From contig SFCB01000121.1 of NCBI GenBank assembly GCA_004367505.1, positions 1 through 44,854 of the forward strand: a DNA stretch of 44,854 bases. Reading direction: 5' to 3'. Source of the DNA: Chloroflexi bacterium OHK40. Its GTDB lineage: Bacteria > Chloroflexota > Chloroflexia > Chloroflexales > Chloroflexaceae. This document shows, in pieces, positions 16,703 to 24,688 of this stretch (its first letter is position 1; each line of letters starts with the position of its first letter). The position numbers were made by a program, and so were the translations under genes. Below the pieces are notes generated by a model. The model did no database searches. It saw only the letters and a list, made by a program, of their open reading frames with translations, and was not told the origin of the DNA.

Positions 16703-17896
16703 TCAGTGCCGCCTCTGCACAAGATGCCGCTGAGTTACCGTGGAGGCAAGATACGTCTCTACAGCCACAGGGTCGAATCGCTCAGGGGAAAAGGCGGCCA
16801 GGTTCATGCGTGGCCGGCCATCGATCACCATGTCCGCCAGCAGTTCGCCGACCACCGGGTTGTAAGCGAAGCCGCCAGAGTGAAACGCGACGGCGAGGTA
16901 GAGCCCCGGCAGAGCGGCGACGGGTCCGACTACGGGCTCTCCATCCATTGAGAACGAGATGAGGCCCACTCGCTCCTCCTGCCAGGGTGCTCCTGTCAGG
17001 GTTGGCACCAATCTGCCGAAGCGCGAGCCCAGCCCCTCCCGCAGCGCTGTGGGGGCATCGACTCCCTCAAGCCGAAAGCTCAGGTCGGTGACCTTGATCT
17101 CCTCTCGATCCAGAGCCTCGACGCCGGCGAGCAGCCGCCCCCCACTGGCCGGGCGGATATATCCCCCGAGCGGGTTGGCGTTGATCGCGGGCAGGGCGGG
17201 CGGCTCGGCCAGTGGGGCAGTGAGGTAGCGCTGGTGGACGACCGTCTTGACCGGTGGGCGAACGCCGTCGCGCGATCCGAGGGCCAGCGTCCAGGCGTAG
17301 ACTGCGTAGATCACCGCGTCAGCCTCGATGCTGTCGTCGGCCAGGCGCACGCCGCAGGCGCGGCCGCCTTGTAGCAGCAGGCCTTCTGCCATAGTGCCCT
17401 CGCGTATCTCGACGCCCAGCTGGCGGCAGCGCCGGACCAGGGCGGGAAGATACTCGTCAGGCTCACTGTAGCCACCGTGCGGGTCGAAGAGGCCGATCTG
17501 CTCATCGGGGGGGGTAAGGGCTGGCCAGCGGAGGCGGATCTCAGCCGCAGACAGGATCTCGAAAGGGGCGCCCAGGCGTTCGTAGAGCGGCAGGAGCGCC
17601 TGCCGTTCCCGCCAGGATGGGGCGTCAAAGAGGTTGAGACAGCCCACATCCCGAAAGCGGTAGCCCTCCAGTTCGTCAGAGAGCTCGCGGAACAGAGCAA
17701 GGCTGCGCTTGCGCGCGAGCACGCCTGTCTCGCTCCAGAGCAGACCGGTGATGATACCGGCCGCCCGGGAGCTGGAGCCGGCTCCCACCCACTCCTTCTC
17801 GACTACCACGACCCGGGCGGCGCCACGGCGGGCGAGGTGGTAGGCCGCGCTCAGGCCCGTCACCCCGCCTCCTACGATCACGACTCGGAGACCCAT
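16703..17896 (-). CDS. FAD-dependent oxidoreductase of the DAO (sarcosine/glycine oxidase-like) family
   Basis: A 397-aa flavoenzyme with the N-terminal FAD-binding motif VVIVGGGVTGLSAAYHLARRG (5-25), Glu-ending second strand VVVVEKEWVGAGSSSRAAG and the C-terminal FAD motif LYLAVAFHSGGFAYNPVVGELLADM. This fold oxidises the C-N bond of secondary or primary amines (sarcosine, glycine, D-amino acids), usually producing an aldehyde or imine and H2O2 or reduced acceptor. The actual substrate is unknown. It is the last gene of the nine-unit minus-strand operon starting at 25906 and lies 17 bp after the SDR gene. The SDR, aminotransferase and deacylase upstream suggest it works on an amino compound released by them. 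Confidence 0.9.
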   Translation of the reverse strand: MGLRVVIVGGGVTGLSAAYHLARRGAARVVVVEKEWVGAGSSSRAAGIITGLLWSETGVLARKRSLALFRELSDELEGYRFRDVGCLNLFDAPSWRERQALLPLYERLGAPFEILSAAEIRLRWPALTPPDEQIGLFDPHGGYSEPDEYLPALVRRCRQLGVEIREGTMAEGLLLQGGRACGVRLADDSIEADAVIYAVYAWTLALGSRDGVRPPVKTVVHQRYLTAPLAEPPALPAINANPLGGYIRPASGGRLLAGVEALDREEIKVTDLSFRLEGVDAPTALREGLGSRFGRLVPTLTGAPWQEERVGLISFSMDGEPVVGPVAALPGLYLAVAFHSGGFAYNPVVGELLADMVIDGRPRMNLAAFSPERFDPVAVETYLASTVTQRHLVQRRH

Positions 17897-17913
17897 CGGT
17901 CACCTCCTGCTCA

Positions 17914-18717
17914 CTACCACGCCGTCCAGCCACCGTCGACGAGCAGGTTCTGGCCGGTAATGTAGGCACCGGCGTCGCTGGCCAGGAGCACCACGGCGCC
18001 CTTAAGGTCCTCGGGGCGCCCCATGCGACCGGCGGGCGTCCTGGCCTCGAGGCGCGCGATAAACTCGGGCAGCTGGTTGTGGGTCTCGGGCTTGGGGAAG
18101 GGGCCGGGGCTAATCGTGTTGACCCTGATACCATCGCGGGCCCAATAGACCGCCAGGTGACGGGTGAGTTGGACCACTCCGCCCTTGAGGGCATGGTAGT
18201 TGGGCGGGCTATTGACCGGCAGGTCGGTGTAGGCATCAGGGTAGCTCCCGACCACGCCATACATGCTGGCGATGTTGATGATCGCGCCGGGGCTGCGCCG
18301 GTGCTGCAGGTGCCGTGCGATCTCGCGGGCGAGCAGGAAGTAGGCGGTCACCCCGGTGTGGTAGGCCCGGTCAAAGTCCTCGGCGGTGGCGCTGTCGATC
18401 GAGGGGGCCGTGCCACCGTAGGCATTGTTGACCAGCACGTCTACCCGGCCGAGCCGCCCGACCACCTCGGCCACAAAGCCGGGGATGGCGTCGGTGTCGG
18501 ACTGGGCGAGCGCGAGGCCAAGGTGGCCCGCGCCGGGGAGGCTGGCCGCGAAGTCGGCGGCCTGCCCACCATCGCGGCTGGTGACTACCAGGGTGGCGCC
18601 GGCCTCGGCGAGAGCCCGGCTCATGGCCGAGCCGAGCCAACCGCAGGCGCCGGTGACGATCGCCACCCGCCCACGCAGATCGAATAGGGTGCTGACCGGA
18701 CGTTCTGTGAAATCCAT
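17914..18717 (-). CDS. SDR-family NAD(P)-dependent oxidoreductase
   Basis: A 267-aa classical short-chain dehydrogenase/reductase. It has VTGACGWLG (21-29), a variant of the glycine motif seen in gluconate-5-dehydrogenase-like SDRs, NNAYGG (97-102), Ser151 (INIASMYG), and catalytic Tyr174/Lys178 in YHALKGG. The C-terminal GQNLLVDGGWTAW is canonical. It would interconvert an alcohol and a ketone on a sugar- or hydroxy-acid-like substrate. ATG 18717 is chosen because the preceding residues of the frame are Pro/Arg-rich and overlap the end of the upstream gene. It lies 11 bp after the MlrC gene, so the two are co-transcribed. Confidence 0.9.
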   Translation of the reverse strand: MDFTERPVSTLFDLRGRVAIVTGACGWLGSAMSRALAEAGATLVVTSRDGGQAADFAASLPGAGHLGLALAQSDTDAIPGFVAEVVGRLGRVDVLVNNAYGGTAPSIDSATAEDFDRAYHTGVTAYFLLAREIARHLQHRRSPGAIINIASMYGVVGSYPDAYTDLPVNSPPNYHALKGGVVQLTRHLAVYWARDGIRVNTISPGPFPKPETHNQLPEFIARLEARTPAGRMGRPEDLKGAVVLLASDAGAYITGQNLLVDGGWTAW

Positions 18718-18728
18718 AGCTGTGTTCC

Positions 18729-20243
18729 TTACCGCTTGCTCGGCGGCAGCTCGGCGGGCGGGTCGAGGGGGAAGATCGGGCGGCTCAGGCGTCGGTAGGG
18801 GAAGCGACCCAGGTTCGCGCTGCACAGACCGGCGGTGTCCATCTCAACAACTCCTGCGGCAATGGGCAGGTAGGCGGCCCGGTAGGCCACGGCTGACTTG
18901 ACGACGATCAGCTTTTGGGTCTCGGGGACGACCCCCACCCCTCGTAGCTGGGCCAGATCGAAGGGAGGCGTCTTGCGCTCCGTCAGCACGATGTTCACCC
19001 CACCCGCTTGCAGCCAGACTGTGCGCCCCATGCTGATGGTGTCGCCATAAAACGCAGCGAAGTGGTTGGCTTTCAGCTCGCAGGGGAAGGTTCCGTCGCT
19101 CAGGCGGCGCACCACGCCGCGCACGCGCACGGGGTCGCCGTGCCAGCGATCTATCTTGCCGCCGACCGTGAGCTCCAGCTCGGCGCCCAGGCCCACCTCC
19201 CAACACGCTGCCACCGCCGCCGGGTCGGCGAGGACGACAGCTCCCTCCTCGACCTGCGCGTTGAGCATGGCCCGCAGCGCATCGGTGCCGTCGCCGGGGG
19301 TGCCACCACCGATGTTGTCGGCCGAGTCGACCAGGATGATCGGCCGGCCGGGCGTGGCCAGGGCGCGCCGCACCGCCTCATCGGGCGGGTAGTGCGTGGG
19401 CAGGGCCGCGTCGCGATGGGCCACCAGCAGTGCCGCGAGCTCATCGGCGTAGCGGCGGGCCAGGCCAGGATCGCCGTCGGTCGTCACGATTATGCTGGCA
19501 CCTGTGTCAGGTGTGTCGGCGTAGGCGAAGCCGCCCATCACGCAGATCGCCAGCACGCGCGGGTCCGCCCGCAGCTCGACTGCGCGCCGGTGCGCTGCTT
19601 CTAGCGGCAGATCGTCGGTGCCGGTAGCCTGGGGCGCCAGCAAGAGCCCTGGCCGGGCGATGGCTGTCGCCGGACGCAGGCCATCACGGAGCAGGCGCGC
19701 CAGGATGATGGCGGCGTCGATGCCCCGCTCGTAGGAGTCGATATGCGGATTCGTATTGAAAGCGACCAGCACGTCGGCGATGGCGACCGTCCGGTCGCTG
19801 ATATTGCCGTGCATGTCAAGCTCGACGACGATCGGGGTTGTCGGCCCGACGAGCCCGCGCACTTGGGCCAGCAGGTCGCCCTCAACGTCCTCCTCGCCCT
19901 CCGCGACCATGGCGCCGTGGAGGGCCAGTAGCACGCCGTCGAGGGGCCTGGCAGCGGCCAGGCGTCCCAGCAGTTCGTCGCGCAGGGCGGCGTAGGCCCC
20001 TGCGGTGACGGTGCCTCCGGGCATCGCCGCCGCGTAAAGGGTGGGCATGGCGAGCAGGCTGGCGGCCTCGCACCCCGCGAGTATGCCACCGATGCCAGAC
20101 CTGGTGCCGCCCATCGCCTGCGGCAACTCGTCACCACCGTAGCGGGCCTGGGTCTCGAACTGCCCCAGATCGGTGGGGGGCGTTACAAAGGTGTGGGTCT
20201 CGTGGACGATCCCGCCCACAGCGACCCGTGGCCGGGCACTCAT
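18729..20243 (-). CDS. M81-family metallopeptidase (MlrC-like)
   Basis: A 504-aa protein of the microcystinase C family, zinc enzymes first described in microcystin breakdown that hydrolyse linear peptides, but widespread in catabolic clusters of unrelated bacteria. Signature motifs: GGIVHETHTF (10-19), LALHGAMV (107-114), ELDMHGN (141-147) and NTNPHIDSYERG (164-174), which supply the metal ligands. The C-terminal domain carries DSADNIGGGTPGD. No signal peptide is seen, so it is cytoplasmic. The start overlaps the stop of the HemL-like gene by 4 bp (ATGA), indicating tight translational coupling. The substrate in this cluster is unknown and need not be a peptide. Confidence 0.92.
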   Translation of the reverse strand: MSARPRVAVGGIVHETHTFVTPPTDLGQFETQARYGGDELPQAMGGTRSGIGGILAGCEAASLLAMPTLYAAAMPGGTVTAGAYAALRDELLGRLAAARPLDGVLLALHGAMVAEGEEDVEGDLLAQVRGLVGPTTPIVVELDMHGNISDRTVAIADVLVAFNTNPHIDSYERGIDAAIILARLLRDGLRPATAIARPGLLLAPQATGTDDLPLEAAHRRAVELRADPRVLAICVMGGFAYADTPDTGASIIVTTDGDPGLARRYADELAALLVAHRDAALPTHYPPDEAVRRALATPGRPIILVDSADNIGGGTPGDGTDALRAMLNAQVEEGAVVLADPAAVAACWEVGLGAELELTVGGKIDRWHGDPVRVRGVVRRLSDGTFPCELKANHFAAFYGDTISMGRTVWLQAGGVNIVLTERKTPPFDLAQLRGVGVVPETQKLIVVKSAVAYRAAYLPIAAGVVEMDTAGLCSANLGRFPYRRLSRPIFPLDPPAELPPSKR

Positions 20244-21550
20244 TGGTTATCCACCTCGGTGAGGGCATCGTCGAGGGCCGCGATGGTGCGCTCGACATGG
20301 GCGTACGTGTGGGCGGTCGAGATGTACCAGATCCCGCGGTCGAGGACGCGCACGCCGCGCCTCAGGAGGGCCACCTTGAGTCGCCCGTAGCGCTCCTTGT
20401 CACAGTGCTGGATGTAGTCGCGGTAGTCGCTGATGGCGCTCAGCTCGGTGAATGCGAGGTGGAAGGCGGTTGGGAGTCCCTGGACAAGGAGCGGGACGCC
20501 GTGCCGGCTGGCCAGCTCGCGGACCCCATCGATCAGGGCCGAGCCGATCTCCTCCATGTGGCGGTAGGCTGCACCGTCATCGCGCTCAAGCTCTGCCAGG
20601 GCGGCGGCGGCGGCGGCCATCGAGATCACATTGCCGTTGAAGGTGCCGGAGTGGTTCACGTCGCGGGTGAGTCGCTCCATGTGGTCGCGTCGCCCCACCA
20701 GGGCGGCCGTCGCGAAGCCGCCCGCCATAGCCTTCGCGAACGTGGCGAGGTCGGGGGTTACGCCGAAGCGTCCCTGGGCGCCGGAGATGCCCAGGCGGAA
20801 CCCAGTGATGGTCTCGTCCATATAGAGCAGGGCGCCGTGCTGGTCACAGAGGCGGCGCAGGCCCTTCAGGAATGCCGGGGCCGGGGGGATGGCGCCGGTG
20901 TTGCACATCATCGGCTCTGTCATCACGGCGGCTATCTCGTGGCCGCGCTCGGCGAAGAGTTGCTCAACCAGGGCCAGGTCGTTCCAGGGCAGCAGCAGGT
21001 AGTCCCCGAGCACGCTGCTGGTCTGCCCGGCGCTCGAGAGGCGCAGCTGCGGCGACTCGCGGGGGCCTAGCTGATCGATGGGCGTGGCTGCGTTGAGCAG
21101 GACGTTATCGAACCAGCCGTGGTAGTGCCCCTCAAAGCGCAGGATCAGCGTTCGGCCAGTGATGGCGCGGGCCAGCCGCATGGCTGCCTGGACGAGCTCG
21201 GAGCCGCTCAGACCGAAGCGGCAGTGCTCGGCGCACGGGATCAGGCGCACGAGGGCCTCGGCGACCTCGATCTCAAGCTCGTGCTGGCCAGCGAAGAGTT
21301 GGCCCCGCCGCATGGCGCGCTCCACCGCGTCGAGCACGGCGGGGTGGGAGTGCCCGAGGATCATGGGGCCCTGGCCGAGCACATAATCGATATACTCGTT
21401 GCCGTCAACGTCGGTGATTATGGCCCCCGCTGCCCGTGCGAAGAAGAGCGGGAACGGGCGCTCGCCGGCGCGCACGTTGCTGGTCACGCCTCCCGGAATC
21501 GAGTTGCGGGCGCGCTCCAGCAGCCGCCATGACTCGGCCCAACTAATCAT
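20240..21550 (-). CDS. HemL-like class III aminotransferase
   Basis: A 436-aa PLP enzyme of the glutamate-1-semialdehyde aminomutase/class III transaminase family. It has the N-terminal ARNSIPGGVTSNVRA, the PLP-phosphate region GLSGSELVQAAMRLARA, HYHGW near 142-146, Asp245 in YMDETITGFR and the Schiff-base Lys273 in ATFAKAMAGGF. HemL itself functions in tetrapyrrole synthesis, but the catabolic operon makes that role unlikely; it more likely transaminates an amino sugar acid or beta/gamma-amino acid. It is translationally coupled to mlrC by a 4-bp overlap. A 105-bp gap upstream, with a possible hairpin near 21625-21658, separates it from the AspA-like gene. A paralogue lies at 36380-37720. 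Confidence 0.92.
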   Translation of the reverse strand: MISWAESWRLLERARNSIPGGVTSNVRAGERPFPLFFARAAGAIITDVDGNEYIDYVLGQGPMILGHSHPAVLDAVERAMRRGQLFAGQHELEIEVAEALVRLIPCAEHCRFGLSGSELVQAAMRLARAITGRTLILRFEGHYHGWFDNVLLNAATPIDQLGPRESPQLRLSSAGQTSSVLGDYLLLPWNDLALVEQLFAERGHEIAAVMTEPMMCNTGAIPPAPAFLKGLRRLCDQHGALLYMDETITGFRLGISGAQGRFGVTPDLATFAKAMAGGFATAALVGRRDHMERLTRDVNHSGTFNGNVISMAAAAAALAELERDDGAAYRHMEEIGSALIDGVRELASRHGVPLLVQGLPTAFHLAFTELSAISDYRDYIQHCDKERYGRLKVALLRRGVRVLDRGIWYISTAHTYAHVERTIAALDDALTEVDNQ

Positions 21551-21655
21551 AGGTCGTCCTTTCCTGGCTCTCTGGGAACCGCCGTGACAGCCACGAGATG
21601 TAGTCGTTGCAGCGCAGAGTCAAGCCCGGGACTATCGGGCGCGTGGGCCGGCTTG

Positions 21656-22672
21656 CTACATGCCTGCCTCGGCCGGCACGGCCAGCACAAAGGCGACGGT
21701 ATCCCCTGCGAAGACCCGGGGCTGGGTCCGCACCAATAGCACCCGGCCGGAACGCGCCGCCCTCACGACGGCCAGGGTGGTCCCGTCCGGGTGGCGCACG
21801 CTGCCAAGTGGCTGGCCAGCCGCGACCGGCTGCCACAGCTCTACCGCCGGCACAAATAGCCCCGAGCTCGGGCTAGGGTGATCGAGTTGGAGGTGCCCCG
21901 AGCCCGCGCTATCGTCCTCGATCAGCAGGCGGGCCTCCCGTGGGTAGTCGCCCTGCAGCACGCCCAGCAGGGCCAGCAGGTTGCTGAGGCCCCAGCGGGC
22001 CCTGGCGACATCTGCGGGTCGGGCCCGCCCCTCGCCGCGTAGCTCGATGTAGATCGCGGGCACGTTGCGGTCGGCCGCCGCTGAGAGCGTGCGCCCGGGC
22101 AGGGGCGAGGTGCCCCAGACCAGATCCAGCCCGAAGGCTACGGCCGCCGCCCGCTGACGCTCGCCCACCGCGTCGGGCCTGAGCATGTACCCGGCCAGTT
22201 CCTGGATCGCGTAGGCGTTGCCACCGGCGTGCAGGTCGGCGTAGAGATCGGCTATGGGGAGCAGGTGGGCCTGGAAGGCGTGGGCCAGGCGCTGCGATGG
22301 CCCGCCGTCCGGGCTGCCCGGAAAGACCCGGGCCAGGTTCAGGTGATCCCAGGCGCCCTCGCGCGTGGCGGCAGCAAAGGCCGGCCCGTTGAGCACCGGC
22401 ACTCCGACGAACGAGCCGGCCATCTCCTCAGTGTTGAGTTCGTCGAAGAGATCCTGGATGGCGATGACGCCCTCGTACTCATCGCCGTGGACAGCGCCGG
22501 TGGCCAGCAGGGTCGGCCCGGGCCGGCGTCCGCGAGCCACGAGGACTGGCACTGCGAGGGGCTGCCCGTCCGGAAGGGTGCTCACGAGCAGATGCAGCCG
22601 CCGCTTGAGTCCGGGCGGGCAGCGGTGGAGGTGAAAGTCGGCGATCGGAAGGCGTTCGGCGAGGCTCCACAT
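21656..22672 (-). CDS. Succinylglutamate desuccinylase/aspartoacylase-family deacylase
   Basis: A 338-aa zinc-dependent carboxypeptidase-like deacylase. Zinc ligands are His62 and Glu65 in GAVHGDEYEG and His148 in DLHAGG, followed by a C-terminal beta domain (about 240-338) with a biotinyl/lipoyl-like hammerhead pattern (VAAGQPLGSVRHPDGTTL). The family removes acyl groups from N-acyl amino acids (AstE, AspA, DoeB). Here it would remove an N-acyl group from a catabolic intermediate before transamination. It begins 9 bp after the DapA-like stop. No signal peptide is seen. Which acyl group and amine are used cannot be read from the sequence. Confidence 0.88.
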   Translation of the reverse strand: MWSLAERLPIADFHLHRCPPGLKRRLHLLVSTLPDGQPLAVPVLVARGRRPGPTLLATGAVHGDEYEGVIAIQDLFDELNTEEMAGSFVGVPVLNGPAFAAATREGAWDHLNLARVFPGSPDGGPSQRLAHAFQAHLLPIADLYADLHAGGNAYAIQELAGYMLRPDAVGERQRAAAVAFGLDLVWGTSPLPGRTLSAAADRNVPAIYIELRGEGRARPADVARARWGLSNLLALLGVLQGDYPREARLLIEDDSAGSGHLQLDHPSPSSGLFVPAVELWQPVAAGQPLGSVRHPDGTTLAVVRAARSGRVLLVRTQPRVFAGDTVAFVLAVPAEAGM

Positions 22673-22681
22673 AGGGTCTTC

Positions 22682-23605
22682 CTACAGGTAGCCGTGGCGT
22701 CGCAGCACGGCGGCCACACGCTCCTCCTCGGCGGCGGTGAAGCTGTGCAGTGGCTCGGCGACAGTGGTGTGGGCGATCACGCCCTGGAGCTTCAGGCCTG
22801 CCTTGAAGCCCCCCAGGGCCGAGGCGCTGGGCGAGTAGCCGGGGTCGCCCTGGGCGATCAGCTCGCAGAAACAGGCGAGCAGACGCTCCTGTACAGCCGC
22901 CGCGGCGGACCAGTCGCCGGCGCGGGCGAGGTCGTAGAGTCGCACATACTCGGTGGGGAGGACGTTGGCCAGCCCCGGCACGCTGCCGTGAGCGCCCATG
23001 TGCAGGCATGAGTCGACGATCAGCTCCGAGCCGGTGAAGGCGCGGAAGGGCAGGTGGCGTGTTCGCATCAGCACCTCGCGGAAGCCGTGGAAGTCGCCGC
23101 TGCTATCTTTCAGGCCGCAGATCGTGCCCTCCTCAGCCAGGGCGGCCACGGTGGCAGGCTCGAGCTTCACATTCACCGCCCCGGGCACGTCGTAGGCCAG
23201 GATCGGTAGCTCGACGGCGGCCCTCACGGCTCGGAAGTGCGCGATCAGCTCGCGCTGGCTCGCCCGGTAGTAATAGGGTGGCGCGAGTACCAGGGCGTCG
23301 GCCCCGGCGGCCCGTGCCATCAGGCCGTTCTCGATGCAGCGGCGGGTTGAGGTGTCGAAGATGCCAGCGAGGATGGGGGTCTGGCCGCCTGCAGCCGCTA
23401 CGGCCGTCTCCAGCATCAGGCGCCGCTGCTCGGCTGTGAGGACGGCGAGCTCGCCGGTTGAGCCGAGCACGAAGAGGCCGTGGACGCCGCCTGCGAGCTG
23501 GAAGGCCACCAGGCGGCGCACCGACTCGACGTCCACTGCCCCATCGGGGGTGAGCGGTGTACAGATGGGTGGGATGATCCCGTGCATGTCCGTAGGGTCA
23601 AACAC
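22682..23605 (-). CDS. DapA/NanA-family aldolase (dihydrodipicolinate synthase-like)
   Basis: A 307-aa class I aldolase of the TIM-barrel family that includes dihydrodipicolinate synthase, N-acetylneuraminate lyase and KDG aldolase. The Schiff-base Lys166 lies in GLKDSSGD, Tyr138 in LAYDVPG, and GSTGE (48-52) forms the carboxylate-binding loop. The context is catabolic, so cleavage to pyruvate (or a hydroxypyruvate-like product) and an aldehyde is more likely than lysine synthesis. The start is GTG 23605 with AGGAG 5 bp upstream. Its first codons overlap the last bases of the broken aminotransferase reading frame. Substrate is undetermined. Confidence 0.9.
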   Translation of the reverse strand: MFDPTDMHGIIPPICTPLTPDGAVDVESVRRLVAFQLAGGVHGLFVLGSTGELAVLTAEQRRLMLETAVAAAGGQTPILAGIFDTSTRRCIENGLMARAAGADALVLAPPYYYRASQRELIAHFRAVRAAVELPILAYDVPGAVNVKLEPATVAALAEEGTICGLKDSSGDFHGFREVLMRTRHLPFRAFTGSELIVDSCLHMGAHGSVPGLANVLPTEYVRLYDLARAGDWSAAAAVQERLLACFCELIAQGDPGYSPSASALGGFKAGLKLQGVIAHTTVAEPLHSFTAAEEERVAAVLRRHGYL

Positions 23606-23895
23606 CGTCTCTCCTTTGGGGCAAGCCTCTGCTTAGTGCGTGGCGGTCGCCGGTCTGTGCAAGGACCTGGGCCACGATCTCCAGGCCGACCAGTTCGTTC
23701 CAGGTCGTGAGCAGCCGCCGGGTGACAGGTCAGACCGTCTCGTCGCTCATGGGGCGCCCGTTGAAGCGTGTGGCCGGCACGATGTGCAGGCCATGCCGTG
23801 TCGCCGAGCATCACGGTTGCGTCGAAGACCGAGATGACGGCCCGCTCGGGCGGGAAGAGCTCGCCGTGAATCCGGACGCTGTGCTGGTGCTCCAT
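23598..23895 (-). pseudogene. Class IV aminotransferase remnant with large internal deletion
   Basis: The minus strand from 23895 reads a normal class IV aminotransferase N-terminus (HGELFPPERAVISVFDATVM LGDT, about 35 codons). After a frame change it reads what looks like the C-terminus of the same family (HGLHIVPATRFNGRPMSDETV, stop, then in a third frame PVTRRLLTTWNELVGLEIV). About 200 residues of the middle, including the PLP lysine, are missing. The gene therefore cannot be functional. Intact members are branched-chain or D-amino acid transaminases. It sits in frame order between SDR and dapA in the operon, so a transaminase step was lost here; the HemL-like enzymes may have taken it over. 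Confidence 0.75.
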
Positions 23896-23901
23896 CGGCC
23901 C

Positions 23902-24681
23902 TCAGTAGCTCAGGAAGCCGCCGTCGACCAGCCAGGTTGCGCCTGTGACGAACGCAGCCTGATCGCTGGCGAGAAACGCCACGACGGCACCAACCTCCTC
24001 CGGCGAGCCGCGGCGGCCGAGGGGTGTGACGCGGAAGAAGCGGCCTGAGGCCCCGTGGCTGGCTGCGTCGGCCACCACGCTGTGGCTCGCCGCCGTGTCG
24101 ATGTCGCCGGGGGCCACCGCATTCACGCGAATGCCGTGGGGCGCCAGTTCGATCGCGGCGGTCTTGGTGAGCCCGTCAAGGGCGGCCTTGGCGGCGCAGT
24201 AGGGCGCGGCGTGCTCCTGGGCGGCGTACTGGGCGACCGACGAGATGTTGACGATGCTCCCGCCGGCCCCCCGGGCCACCATGTGCCGCGCGGCCTCCTG
24301 GGTGCAGATGAAGGCGCCGTTCAGGTTGACCTCGATCACCTCGCGCCAGTGCTCGTCGCTCTCTTCCAGGAAGGGCCGCGGGGCGGCGGTCGTGCCGGTG
24401 AGCGCCGCGTTGTTGATCAGCACATCGACGGGGCCGAGCCGGCGGGCAGCCTCGTCGATCAGGGCGCGCACTTCCTCGCGGTGGCGCACGTCACACCCGA
24501 GGCCGAGGGCCCTGGCGCCCTCCGCCCGCAGCCCGGCGGCCGCCTCCTCCGCCACGGCGGCCCGGAGCTGGGCGATCACTACCGCAGCGCCCTCGGACGC
24601 GCAGCTGCGGGCAATGCCCAGACCGATGCCCGTGCCGCCGCCCGTAACCACCACCACCTTGCCCGCAAGTTTGCCGCACAT
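23902..24681 (-). CDS. SDR-family NAD(P)-dependent oxidoreductase
   Basis: A 259-aa classical SDR with cofactor motif TGGGTGIG (13-20), NNAALTG (90-96), Ser147/148, catalytic Tyr161 and Lys165 in YCAAKAAL, and the C-terminal TGATWLVDGGFLSY. It would oxidise or reduce a secondary alcohol of the pathway intermediate. ATG 24681 follows GAGG and lies 7 bp after the stop of the ThrC-like gene, whereas the longer frame begins with a TTG inside that gene. It differs clearly from the SDR at 17914, so the two are not recent duplicates. Confidence 0.9.
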   Translation of the reverse strand: MCGKLAGKVVVVTGGGTGIGLGIARSCASEGAAVVIAQLRAAVAEEAAAGLRAEGARALGLGCDVRHREEVRALIDEAARRLGPVDVLINNAALTGTTAAPRPFLEESDEHWREVIEVNLNGAFICTQEAARHMVARGAGGSIVNISSVAQYAAQEHAAPYCAAKAALDGLTKTAAIELAPHGIRVNAVAPGDIDTAASHSVVADAASHGASGRFFRVTPLGRRGSPEEVGAVVAFLASDQAAFVTGATWLVDGGFLSY

Positions 24682-24688
24682 CACTGCC

